This document shows positions 1 through 6,387 of a stretch of DNA of 10,573 bases, piece by piece. The notes beneath the pieces are model-generated. The model was given only the letters and a program-made list of their open reading frames with translations, was not told where the DNA came from and ran no database searches. The first letter of the stretch is position 1. The number at the start of each line of letters is the position of its first letter. Made by a program: the position numbers and the translations under genes. This DNA is from Lutibacter sp. (GTDB lineage Bacteria > Bacteroidota > Bacteroidia > Flavobacteriales > Flavobacteriaceae), in NCBI GenBank assembly GCA_003516285.1, contig DPCK01000086.1:9298-19870 (forward strand), read 5' to 3'.

Positions 1-317
1 CTGAAATCACCAAAAATTCGACCATAGAACACGATCAGGAAAAAGCATTTGAGAACGCTGATTTTGTGTATGTAAAAAATTGGAGTTCCTTTAAAGATTA
101 CGGTCGCGTAATGAATTCAGACAGTGCATGGATGATTACATCGGAAAAAATGAAACTGACTAACAACGCGAAATTTATGCATTGTTTGCCCGTTAGAAGA
201 AACGTCATTGTTACTGATGAGGTCATTGATTCAGAAAATTCCATAGTGATTCAACAGGCGAATAATCGTACCTTTTCCGCTCAACTAGTGTTGAAGAAAA
301 TATTGGAGCAGAAATAA
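1..317 (+). CDS. argF': N-acyl-ornithine carbamoyltransferase (argF'), 3' end only
   Basis: Partial gene, open from base 3 and running off the left edge; 104 C-terminal residues are visible, ending in TAA. It transfers a carbamoyl group to N-acylated ornithine in cytoplasmic arginine synthesis. The diagnostic stretch is HCLPVRRN (bases 180-203). Ordinary ornithine transcarbamylases share HCLP but not the VRRN that follows, which marks the N-acetyl/N-succinyl-ornithine family. In the Xanthomonas acetylornithine enzyme, as I recall it, the residue two after the Asn is the carboxylated Lys302. Here it is Ile (207-209), followed by VTD, which resembles the Bacteroides succinylornithine enzyme. 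The other specificity residue (Pro90/Glu switch) lies outside the window. The family call is firm and the acyl group is an inference. An apparent GTG start at 66 is an internal Val codon. The gene leads argB, argE and argH. Confidence 0.93.
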   Translation, partial: EITKNSTIEHDQEKAFENADFVYVKNWSSFKDYGRVMNSDSAWMITSEKMKLTNNAKFMHCLPVRRNVIVTDEVIDSENSIVIQQANNRTFSAQLVLKKILEQK

Positions 318-345
318 TTTAAGGGTTTATCAATATTAATTGATA

Positions 346-425
346 CGTCAACTTGAACTTGGTTCAGGTTCTCATAATGGTTGTTAATTTGCGTGATGGG
401 ATTCTGAAATAAATTCAGAATGACG
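346..425. repeat. Two-hairpin inverted repeat in the argF'-argB gap
   Basis: An 80-base imperfect inverted repeat bounded by CGTCA (346-350) and TGACG (421-425). Each arm is itself a hairpin. The left stem, 350-358 with 362-370, has nine pairs including one G-T; the right stem, 401-408 with 414-421, has eight perfect pairs. Aligning the left arm (346-374) with the reverse complement of the right arm (397-425) gives 20 of 29 matches, and several differences swap one base pair for another, so both stems are kept. This looks like a dispersed repeat of a kind I recall from flavobacterial intergenic regions, though that needs a genome search. It is not a classic terminator, because no clean T-run follows the right stem. 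Confidence 0.75.
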
Positions 426-456
426 ATTTTAAGTAATATTTTAATTAATTAAAAAA

Positions 457-1242
457 ATGATTAAGCAGAAATTAAAAATCGTGAAAATTGGCGGAAACAT
501 CATCAATGATGAAGCTTCTTTGTATTCATTTTTAAAAGATTTTGCTGATTTAAAATCTCCAAAAATACTCGTTCACGGTGGTGGAAAAAGAGCCAATGAA
601 ATTTCTGAAGCCATGGGGTTACAGCCTAAAACGATTGCAGGAAGAAGGGTGACCGATGAAGCGACTTTGGAAGTGGTGACGATGGTGTACGCCGGATTGC
701 TGAACAAAATGATTACTGCACAACTGCAAAAATTAGACTGCAATGCTTTGGGCTTGTCGGGTGCCGATGCCAATTGTATTATGGCGCACAAAAGAATCGT
801 TGCGGAGGTAGATTATGGATTTGCGGGCGACGTGGATGCCGTCAATGCCAAATTTATAGCGCTGTTGTTGCAAAACAAGGTAACGCCTGTTTTTTGCGCG
901 ATAACGCACGACAAGAACGGACAATTGTTGAATACAAACGCTGATACCATTGCTTCTGAAATGGCCATTGCTATGAGCAATTTTTATGAAGTGGAATTGA
1001 ATTATGTTTTTGAACTGAAAGGCGTACTGGAAAACATGGCCGATAAAAATTCTGTAATTCAACATATTAATTTAAAGAAATATGAACAATTAACGGAAGG
1101 CGGTATTATTTCAGAAGGAATGATTCCCAAGCTTCATAATTGTTTCAATGCGCTAAAAAAGGGGGTTCAAAAAGTGAATATTGGTGATGCTTCATTAATT
1201 AAAAACACAAATAATTTGTTCACGACATTAAGTTTAAAATAA
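457..1242 (+). CDS. argB: N-acetylglutamate kinase (amino acid kinase family)
   Basis: 261 residues, a normal length for the family. It phosphorylates the side-chain carboxylate of N-acylated glutamate, an early committed step of arginine synthesis, in the cytoplasm. Visible motifs in order are KIGGN (10-14, phosphate-binding lysine), HGGGK (40-44), RRVTD (63-67, substrate arginine), GLSGAD, the NTNAD segment with the conserved Asn and Asp, and EGGIISEGMIPKL near residues 215-227, with the second catalytic lysine. The N-terminus starts directly at the first beta strand, with no extension of the type found in arginine-inhibited hexameric kinases, so arginine feedback is not evident. The ATG at 457 follows an A-rich stretch without a Shine-Dalgarno sequence, which is normal for Bacteroidetes. 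It is separated from argF' by a repeat-bearing gap, and its stop overlaps the argE start. If ArgF' uses succinylornithine, the substrate here could be N-succinylglutamate. Confidence 0.95.
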   Translation: MIKQKLKIVKIGGNIINDEASLYSFLKDFADLKSPKILVHGGGKRANEISEAMGLQPKTIAGRRVTDEATLEVVTMVYAGLLNKMITAQLQKLDCNALGLSGADANCIMAHKRIVAEVDYGFAGDVDAVNAKFIALLLQNKVTPVFCAITHDKNGQLLNTNADTIASEMAIAMSNFYEVELNYVFELKGVLENMADKNSVIQHINLKKYEQLTEGGIISEGMIPKLHNCFNALKKGVQKVNIGDASLIKNTNNLFTTLSLK

Positions 1243-2300
1243 TGATAAATCAACTAAAAAAGGAAGCATTGGCATTGCTTAAAAATTTAATTGCAACGCA
1301 ATCTTTTTCAGGAGAAGAAAATGAAACGGCGCTGTTAATTATGCAATGGTTTTCCAATCATAACGTCAGATTTGAAAGTGACAAACACAATGTTTGGGCA
1401 AAAAATAAGTATTTCGATGCTTCAAAAAAAACGATCTTGTTAAACTCGCATCATGATACGGTAAAACCGAATAAAGGCTATACTAAAAACCCATACAATC
1501 CTGGAGTTTTCGACGGAAAACTGTACGGATTGGGAAGCAATGATGCCGGCGGCAGTTTGGTTTCTTTGCTGGCGACATTTACCTATTTTTATGACAGAAT
1601 CGATTTAAATTACAATGTGGTGATAGTGGCTTCTGCCGAAGAGGAAAGTTCGGGGATAAACGGATTGAACAGTATGTTACAAATTATTCCTTCCATCGAT
1701 TTTGCCATAATTGGAGAACCAACTTTAATGCAGTTGGCCATTGCTGAAAAAGGATTGTTGGTTTTGGATTGTGAAGCGAAAGGGACTTCGGGCCACGCGG
1801 CGCACGGCATTGGTGACAACGCCATTTATAAAGCGATTGAGGACATTAATTGGTTTCAAAATTTTGAATTTCCGAAGGAATCGGAAATGTTGGGAAAGGT
1901 AAAAATGACCGTGACTCAAATCAATGCCGGAATTCAGCACAACGTCATTCCGGCCACGTGCAATTTTGTGGTGGATGTGCGGGTTACCGATGCTTACAGC
2001 AATCAGGAAGTATTGGATATTGTGAAATCGAAAGTAAAATGTGAAGTGAAGGCAAGGTCGTTGCGGTTAAATTCCTCCTCAATTCCAAAAAACCATCCAA
2101 TTGTAAAAGCCGGAATTAAATTGGGCAGAAAAACCTACGGTTCGCCAACATTGTCTGACCAGGCAGTTTTAAGTTGTCCGTCCTTGAAATTAGGCCCGGG
2201 CGACAGTTTTCGCTCACATACCGCCGATGAATTTATTTATGTGAGTGAAATTGAAGAAGGTATTGAGTTGTATATCAAAATATTAAAAGAAATTTTATAA
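1242..2300 (+). CDS. argE: ArgE-type M20 deacylase, probably acting on N-acyl-citrulline
   Basis: 352 residues, a zinc-dependent M20 family hydrolase. It shows SHHDTV (69-74: metal ligand His70 and catalytic-loop Asp72), GSNDAGG (98-104: bridging Asp101), the SAEEES acid cluster (131-136: catalytic base and metal ligand), GEPT (158-161), and a GHAAHG segment at the start of the dimerisation lid domain. In the usual linear pathway ArgE deacetylates acetylornithine. Because the neighbour is an N-acyl-ornithine transcarbamylase, the expected substrate here is N-acetyl- or N-succinyl-citrulline, releasing citrulline; this is inferred from context and not from a residue I can point to. The ATG shares a base with the argB stop (TAATG), which suggests coupled translation, and the same overlap joins it to argH. 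Automated annotation may call it simply an M20 family peptidase. Confidence 0.9.
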   Translation: MINQLKKEALALLKNLIATQSFSGEENETALLIMQWFSNHNVRFESDKHNVWAKNKYFDASKKTILLNSHHDTVKPNKGYTKNPYNPGVFDGKLYGLGSNDAGGSLVSLLATFTYFYDRIDLNYNVVIVASAEEESSGINGLNSMLQIIPSIDFAIIGEPTLMQLAIAEKGLLVLDCEAKGTSGHAAHGIGDNAIYKAIEDINWFQNFEFPKESEMLGKVKMTVTQINAGIQHNVIPATCNFVVDVRVTDAYSNQEVLDIVKSKVKCEVKARSLRLNSSSIPKNHPIVKAGIKLGRKTYGSPTLSDQAVLSCPSLKLGPGDSFRSHTADEFIYVSEIEEGIELYIKILKEIL

Positions 2301-3589
2301 TGAAAAATAGCAATAAACTTTGGGATAAAGGATTTTCGACCGATAAAAAAATAGATTTGTTCACCGTTGGAAACGACAGGGAACTCGATTTAATTTTGGC
2401 AAAATATGATGTGATGGGGGATATTGCCCACGCAAAAATGCTGTATAAAATTGGATTGTTAAATGGTGCCGAAATTTCATCCTTAGATAGTGAACTGAAA
2501 AACATTTTAAAAACTATTGAAGAAGGAAATTTCATTATTGAAGATTCTTTTGAAGATGTACATTCAAAAATAGAGTTTTTGCTGACTGAAAAATTGGGTG
2601 ATACCGGCAAAAAAATTCATACGGCACGATCAAGAAACGATCAGGTTTTGGTAGATGTGCATTTGTTTGTGAAAGACGCTTTAAAGGAAATAAATGAAGG
2701 TGTCAACGAACTTTTCGACTTGTTAATTTCCTTGGCGGAACAGCACAAAAATGAGTTGTTGCCCGGTTATACACATTTGCAAATCGCCATGCCTTCCTCA
2801 TTCGGATTGTGGTTTTCAGCCTATGCCGAAACGTTGATTGACGATATTTATTTTTTAAAGGCAGCTTACAAAGTGGCCGACCAAAATCCGCTGGGTTCTG
2901 CAGCCGGTTACGGAAGTTCTTTTCCTGTTGACAGAGATTATACCACAAAATTGTTGGACTTTGAAACCTTGAAATTCAATTCGGTTGCTGCACAAATGGG
3001 CCGGGGAAAACTGGAAAAATCGACAGCTTTTGCGTTGAGTTCGGTGGCTGGAACCTTGTCGAAAATGAGCATGGACATTTGTTTGTATATGAGCCAGAAT
3101 TTCAGTTTTATCGCTTTTCCCGATGAATTAACCACGGGTTCAAGCATTATGCCGCACAAAAAAAATCCCGATGTCTTTGAATTGATTCGCGGAAAATGCA
3201 ACAAACTGCAGGCATTGCCTTACGAGTTTACGCTCATCACCAATAATTTGCCGAGCGGTTATCACCGCGATTTGCAATTGTTGAAAGAAGGATTGATTCC
3301 GTCGTTTTCAACCTTAAAATCGTGTTTGGAAATGCTTACCTATTCCTTAAAAAATATTCAGGTAAAACCGAATATTATTGATGACGAAAAATACAAATAT
3401 TTATTTAGTGTGGAGGAAGTCAATAAATTGGTTCAAAGCGGCGTGCCTTTTCGGGATGCCTATAAAATTGTCGGAAAAAGCATTGATGACGGCACTTTTA
3501 ATCCCGATAAAAAAGTGGTGCACACACACAAAGGAAGTCTGGGAAATTTATGCTTGGATGAAATTGTAAATAAGAAAAACAAGGCTTAA
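2300..3589 (+). CDS. argH: Argininosuccinate lyase
   Basis: 429 residues, slightly short for the family (about 450-470). It cleaves argininosuccinate to arginine and fumarate, the last step of the pathway; the active enzyme is a cytoplasmic tetramer whose active sites are shared between subunits. Landmarks are ARSRNDQV (109-116), GYTHLQ (156-161, containing the conserved Thr-His pair), and the fumarase/aspartase superfamily signature GSSIMPHKKNP (280-290), which carries the flexible-loop catalytic serine. The signature has His where many family members have Gln (MPQKKNP), a common conservative variant. The start codon overlaps the argE stop as TAATG. It is the last gene of the arginine run, followed by 43 bases and then a convergent gene. 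No strong terminator hairpin is visible in that gap. Confidence 0.96.
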   Translation: MKNSNKLWDKGFSTDKKIDLFTVGNDRELDLILAKYDVMGDIAHAKMLYKIGLLNGAEISSLDSELKNILKTIEEGNFIIEDSFEDVHSKIEFLLTEKLGDTGKKIHTARSRNDQVLVDVHLFVKDALKEINEGVNELFDLLISLAEQHKNELLPGYTHLQIAMPSSFGLWFSAYAETLIDDIYFLKAAYKVADQNPLGSAAGYGSSFPVDRDYTTKLLDFETLKFNSVAAQMGRGKLEKSTAFALSSVAGTLSKMSMDICLYMSQNFSFIAFPDELTTGSSIMPHKKNPDVFELIRGKCNKLQALPYEFTLITNNLPSGYHRDLQLLKEGLIPSFSTLKSCLEMLTYSLKNIQVKPNIIDDEKYKYLFSVEEVNKLVQSGVPFRDAYKIVGKSIDDGTFNPDKKVVHTHKGSLGNLCLDEIVNKKNKA

Positions 3590-3608
3590 ATCTAATCAAT
3601 AATTCAAA

Positions 3609-3643
3609 ATCGTTAATTGTACATCGTCAATCTTACATTGTAC
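3609..3643. repeat. Five tandem 7-base units at the convergent junction
   Basis: Five head-to-tail heptamers: ATCGTTA, ATTGTAC, ATCGTCA, ATCTTAC, ATTGTAC. The rough consensus is ATCGTAC. They fill most of the gap after argH and continue into the minus-strand pseudouridine synthase gene, supplying its stop codon (3633-3635) and its last three residues, Cys-Thr-Met. Degenerate arrays of this type are something I remember from intergenic DNA of other flavobacteria, but I cannot verify the family here. Function is unknown; slippage or dispersed-repeat origin are both possible. Confidence 0.65.
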
Positions 3644-4322
3644 AAGCATCCCAAATCGGATCTTTTGGAGGATGGGCAACAATTGAAATCATTTCGTTGC
3701 TAACGGGGTGCATAAACGCAATTTTATGGGCGTGTAAATGAATGCTTGCATCTTTATTGCTTCGGTCAAAACCATATTTTAAATCGCCTTTTATGGGCGA
3801 ACCAATGGCGGAGAGCTGGCACCTGATTTGGTGGTGGCGACCCGTTTCCAAATCTATTTCCAACAAGTGGTAATTATCAAGTGATTTCAACACTTTGTAA
3901 TAAAGAACGGCTTTTTTGCTGCCTTCAACTTCTGTATTATAGGAAGTCGATTTGTTGTTTTTTGGATTCTTGATTAAGTAACTTGTAAGGGTATTTTCGT
4001 TTTTTTCTGGTTTGTTTTTAACCACAGCCCAATACGTTTTATTCACTTTTTTATCGCGCAGCATTTTATTGAAACGTTCCAGCGCTTTTGAAGTTTTTGC
4101 AAAAACAACGATGCCTGTGGTTGGCCTGTCGAGGCGATGAACGGTGCCTAAAAAAACAGCGCCCGGTTTGTCGTATTTGTCCTTGATAAATGATTTAACA
4201 ACGTCACTTAAAGGCGTATCTCCTGTTTTATCGCCCTGAACAATATCACCCGATCGTTTGTTGACAATGATAAAGTGGTTGTCTTCAAACAGTATTTGCA
4301 GGTTATTTTTGGTTGAAGCCAT
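3633..4322 (-). CDS. RluA-family pseudouridine synthase, no S4 domain
   Basis: 229 residues. It isomerises uridine to pseudouridine in rRNA or tRNA. The catalytic motif HRLDR (62-66, catalytic Asp65) is followed by PTTGIVVFAK, and the second family motif is ETGRHHQIRCQL in the C-terminal half. The protein starts directly at the catalytic domain, without the N-terminal S4 RNA-binding domain found in RluC and RluD, so it resembles the single-domain RluA/TruC-like group. The target position cannot be read from the sequence, so no gene symbol is given. It is the last gene of a minus-strand run, starting 2 bases after the engB stop, and is probably cotranscribed. Its last three codons and stop lie in a heptamer repeat that extends into the gap beyond, so the natural C-terminus may have been shifted slightly by repeat change. 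Confidence 0.9.
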   Translation of the reverse strand: MASTKNNLQILFEDNHFIIVNKRSGDIVQGDKTGDTPLSDVVKSFIKDKYDKPGAVFLGTVHRLDRPTTGIVVFAKTSKALERFNKMLRDKKVNKTYWAVVKNKPEKNENTLTSYLIKNPKNNKSTSYNTEVEGSKKAVLYYKVLKSLDNYHLLEIDLETGRHHQIRCQLSAIGSPIKGDLKYGFDRSNKDASIHLHAHKIAFMHPVSNEMISIVAHPPKDPIWDACTM

Positions 4323-4324
4323 TT

Positions 4325-4936
4325 TTAGGATTGTGTGGCTACTTGCTGATTTAGTTCGTCAATAAAATTGAGCAATTCATCTTTTCCGGTAGTGTCTACT
4401 GCAGAAGTCACAAAATATGGCGGCATACTTTCCCAATTGGATTTGGTCATTACTTTTTTGTAAACCTGGATATTTCGGTTCAGTTCAGAAAGTTTTAATT
4501 TGTCTGCTTTGGTAAAAACAATATAAAACGGAACGCTGTTTTCGCCCAAAAACTCCATAAATTCCAAATCTACTTTTTGAGGTTCTAACCTCGAATCAAT
4601 CAACACAAAAGTGCAGATCAATTGTTGGCGAAGCAACAAATAATCTTTGATGAACTCCTGAAATGTTTGTCGTTTAGATTTTGAAACCTGTGCATAACCA
4701 TATCCTGGTAAATCGACCAAAAACCAGTTTTCGTTAATTTTAAAGTGATTGATAAGTTGTGTTTTTCCAGGTTTTCCTGATGTTTTTGCCAACTTGGTTC
4801 TTCCGGTAATCATATTGATTAAGGAAGATTTTCCAACATTTGACCGCCCGATAAAAGCATACTCAGTAAGTTGCTCTTTCGGGCATTTGGAAACGTCGGT
4901 ATTGCTGGTTACAAAATCAGCAGTTTTAATTTTCAT
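4325..4936 (-). CDS. engB: Ribosome-assembly GTP-binding protein EngB (YihA/YsxC)
   Basis: 203 residues, the usual length for this small TRAFAC-class GTPase. It is needed for late steps of 50S subunit assembly in bacteria where it has been studied, and it relates indirectly to division through depletion phenotypes. All G motifs are present: G1 GRSNVGKS (30-37), the switch I region KTSGKPGKTQ (51-60, with the G2 Thr), G3 DLPGYG (75-80), G4 TKAD (142-145) and G5 TSA (177-179). The DLPGYGYA segment and KPGKTQ are typical of EngB rather than Era or Der. The ATG lies 3 bases after the stop of the upstream hydrolase gene, and the pseudouridine synthase gene follows after 2 bases, so all three genes are likely on one transcript. 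Two of the three products act on RNA or ribosomes. Confidence 0.96.
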   Translation of the reverse strand: MKIKTADFVTSNTDVSKCPKEQLTEYAFIGRSNVGKSSLINMITGRTKLAKTSGKPGKTQLINHFKINENWFLVDLPGYGYAQVSKSKRQTFQEFIKDYLLLRQQLICTFVLIDSRLEPQKVDLEFMEFLGENSVPFYIVFTKADKLKLSELNRNIQVYKKVMTKSNWESMPPYFVTSAVDTTGKDELLNFIDELNQQVATQS

Positions 4937-4939
4937 ATC

Positions 4940-5704
4940 TTATAGGTTCCTTTCTTTTAGCCAGCTTTCAAGAATTTCATTAAACTCGTCAGGGTGTTCC
5001 ATCATCGGGGCGTGGCCACATTTATCAATCCAAAATAAGCTGGCATCAGGCAGTAATTTCTGAAAATCTATGGCAACTTCAGGCGGAGTCACCAAGTCGT
5101 TTTTTCCCCAAATAATACAGGCGGGAATATTTATTTTAGGCAAATCTTTTGCCATATTATGCCGAATGGCGCTTTTTGCGATGGCCAAAGTTTTGATAAC
5201 CCTGACGCGATCGTTTACTGAAGCAAAAATTTCATCAACAACTTCTTTTGTTGCAATTGCAGGGTCATAAAAAACTTCTTCAGTTTTGGCTTTTATATAC
5301 TCGTAATTTCCTCTTTTTGGAAATGTATCACCCATAGATTTTTCGTACAAACCAGAGCTTCCTGCCAAAACAAGCGCGGTAACATTATCTGGATTTAACT
5401 TGGTGAAATACAATCCGATATGTCCGCCCAAAGAGTTACCAAGCAATATGGCTTTATCAATTTTTTTATACGCCATAAAATCTTTTAAAAACTTCGATAA
5501 GTTTTTAACATTTGTTTTTAACAGCGGCAATTTATAAATGGGCAATTCAGGTATAATTACTTTATAGCCTTTTTCTGAAAAATAATTCAAAACACCATCA
5601 AAATTACTCAACGCCCCCATAAGTCCGTGAAGTACAATTATAGGTTGTCCTTCTCCGGCTTCAACATAGCTATACTTGCCATCTGTGATAAGTTTACTGC
5701 TCAT
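4940..5704 (-). CDS. Alpha/beta-hydrolase fold protein
   Basis: 254 residues. The full catalytic set of an alpha/beta hydrolase is visible: the oxyanion-hole motif HGLMG (26-30), the nucleophile elbow GNSLGG (89-94, Ser91), the acid in WGKNDLVTP (Asp203) and CGHAPMMEHP with His231. The layout resembles the MhpC/BioH-like group of C-C bond hydrolases and esterases, but the cap region does not identify a substrate. There is no signal peptide, so it should be cytoplasmic. It is the first gene of a minus-strand run, with engB 3 bases after its stop, and it faces away from mraZ. From memory this hydrolase-engB pair beside mraZ recurs in flavobacteria, which would argue for a housekeeping role. A promoter box sits about 28 bases upstream of the ATG. 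Confidence 0.9.
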   Translation of the reverse strand: MSSKLITDGKYSYVEAGEGQPIIVLHGLMGALSNFDGVLNYFSEKGYKVIIPELPIYKLPLLKTNVKNLSKFLKDFMAYKKIDKAILLGNSLGGHIGLYFTKLNPDNVTALVLAGSSGLYEKSMGDTFPKRGNYEYIKAKTEEVFYDPAIATKEVVDEIFASVNDRVRVIKTLAIAKSAIRHNMAKDLPKINIPACIIWGKNDLVTPPEVAIDFQKLLPDASLFWIDKCGHAPMMEHPDEFNEILESWLKERNL

Positions 5705-5731
5705 TTAAATATTCATTTTTATACCTTATTG

Positions 5732-5739
5732 CAAAGGTA
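5732..5739 (-). promoter_or_regulatory. -7 promoter box for the hydrolase-engB-rluA run
   Basis: Read on the minus strand this is TACCTTTG, an exact match to the Bacteroidetes primary sigma -7 consensus TAnnTTTG. It lies 27 bases before the hydrolase ATG, implying a leader of roughly 20 bases. No clear TTG-type -33 element is seen at the expected distance, but an 8-base A-tract (minus strand, 5742-5749) lies just upstream. The box overlaps a perfect inverted repeat, TACCTT (5722-5727) and AAGGTA (5734-5739). Confidence 0.6.
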
Positions 5740-5832
5740 ACTTTTTTTTCGAAAATACAGGTTTTTTTAAAGGCACGCAACTAAAAAAGTACGCCTCAGA
5801 ATTTCAAAAAAGTGACCTATAAATGTGTTAAA

Positions 5833-5880
5833 GTGGTAAAAGTTATCAACAAAGTGGATAAATGTGGTAAATTGTGGGAA
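5833..5880 (+). promoter_or_regulatory. Probable MraZ operator: phased GTGG boxes
   Basis: GTGG occurs at 5833, 5854, 5864 and 5874. The last three are exactly 10 bases apart, each followed by an A/T-rich spacer, and the first is 21 bases further out, about two helical turns. In E. coli MraZ binds TGGGN boxes separated by 5 bases, a 10-base period, upstream of its own gene and represses the dcw cluster. The boxes here read TGGAT, TGGTA and TGGGA in that register. They end 8 bases before the putative mraZ -7 box, so bound MraZ would cover the -33 region. Position, spacing and core all agree with autoregulation; binding is inferred. Confidence 0.7.
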
Positions 5881-5888
5881 AAAATTTA

Positions 5889-5896
5889 TATTTTTG
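5889..5896 (+). promoter_or_regulatory. Putative -7 promoter box of the dcw cluster
   Basis: TATTTTTG matches the Bacteroidetes -7 consensus TAnnTTTG exactly. The start of transcription would be near 5903, leaving a leader of only about 8 to 11 bases before the mraZ ATG. No good TTG -33 element sits 19-21 bases upstream; that place is taken by the GTGG boxes. The AT-rich context makes a chance match possible. Confidence 0.45.
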
Positions 5897-5910
5897 AATA
5901 CACTCAAATT

Positions 5911-6387
5911 ATGATGATAAATTTAATTGGAACATACGAAGCTAAGGCTGATGCGAAAGGAAGGTTACTGCTTTCCAACGCATTAAAGAAACAGCTTATG
6001 CCAATGTTGCAGGATGGTTTTGTGATAAAACGATCCGTTTTTCAGCCTTGTTTAGAGCTGTATCCGATGTCTGAGTGGAATGCGATGATGGCCAAAGTGA
6101 ATACCTTAAACAGATTTGTGAAAAAAAACAATGATTTCATCCGTCGTTTTACAGCGGGCGTAAAAATCGTTGAGTTAGACAGTTTGGGAAGATTATTGAT
6201 TCCGAAGGATTTGCAGGTATTTGCTGAAATAGACAAAAATGTGGTGCTTTCTTCCGCAGTGAACATTATTGAGATTTGGGACAAAGACAAGTACGAAAAA
6301 GCGATTGATGATGCAACAGTAGATTTTGCTGATTTGGCTGAAAGTGTGATGGGTAACGTAAATGACAATGAGGATGGAATATCATAA
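5911..6387 (+). CDS. mraZ: Transcriptional regulator MraZ
   Basis: 158 residues from ATG 5911, or 157 from the adjacent ATG 5914. MraZ is a DNA-binding protein with two AbrB-like halves that forms ring-shaped oligomers and controls the division and cell wall cluster it heads. The duplication is visible: DAKGRLLLSNAL (14-25) and DSLGRLLIPKDL (90-101) are the matching strands of the two halves, each with the conserved D-x-x-GR core. The reading frame stays open upstream to a GTG at 5812, but that stretch would run through the GTGG boxes and adds 33 residues not seen in the family, so I place the start at 5911. Its 3' end overlaps rsmH by up to 26 bases. It is divergent from the hydrolase gene and first in the plus-strand cluster, as usual for mraZ. 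Confidence 0.94.
   Translation: MMINLIGTYEAKADAKGRLLLSNALKKQLMPMLQDGFVIKRSVFQPCLELYPMSEWNAMMAKVNTLNRFVKKNNDFIRRFTAGVKIVELDSLGRLLIPKDLQVFAEIDKNVVLSSAVNIIEIWDKDKYEKAIDDATVDFADLAESVMGNVNDNEDGIS

Noticed and set aside
66..317. GTG at 66 as the start of a small separate gene
   Set aside because: The frame is open back to base 3 and the translation before 66 continues the transcarbamylase; 66 is an internal Val codon.
385..391. TAATTTG as a promoter box for argB
   Set aside because: It is one base short of TAnnTTTG and lies within the spacer of the two-hairpin repeat.
350..425. Rho-independent terminator after argF'
   Set aside because: Stems are AT-rich and no clean run of T follows either hairpin; the paired-arm symmetry fits a dispersed repeat better.
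3378..3569. Plus-strand open frame inside argH
   Set aside because: It is fully inside the conserved argH coding sequence in another frame.
3590..3643. Bidirectional terminator between argH and the pseudouridine synthase gene
   Set aside because: TGTACA occurs twice but the surrounding bases do not form an extended stem; the heptamer periodicity explains the repetition.
4749..5063. Plus-strand open frame opposite engB and the hydrolase
   Set aside because: It lies antisense to two genes with complete catalytic motifs and resembles no family I know; a shadow frame.
5812..5910. GTG-started N-terminal extension of MraZ
   Set aside because: It would read through the phased GTGG boxes and the promoter box, and the extra 33 residues are repeat-derived and not part of the MraZ family.
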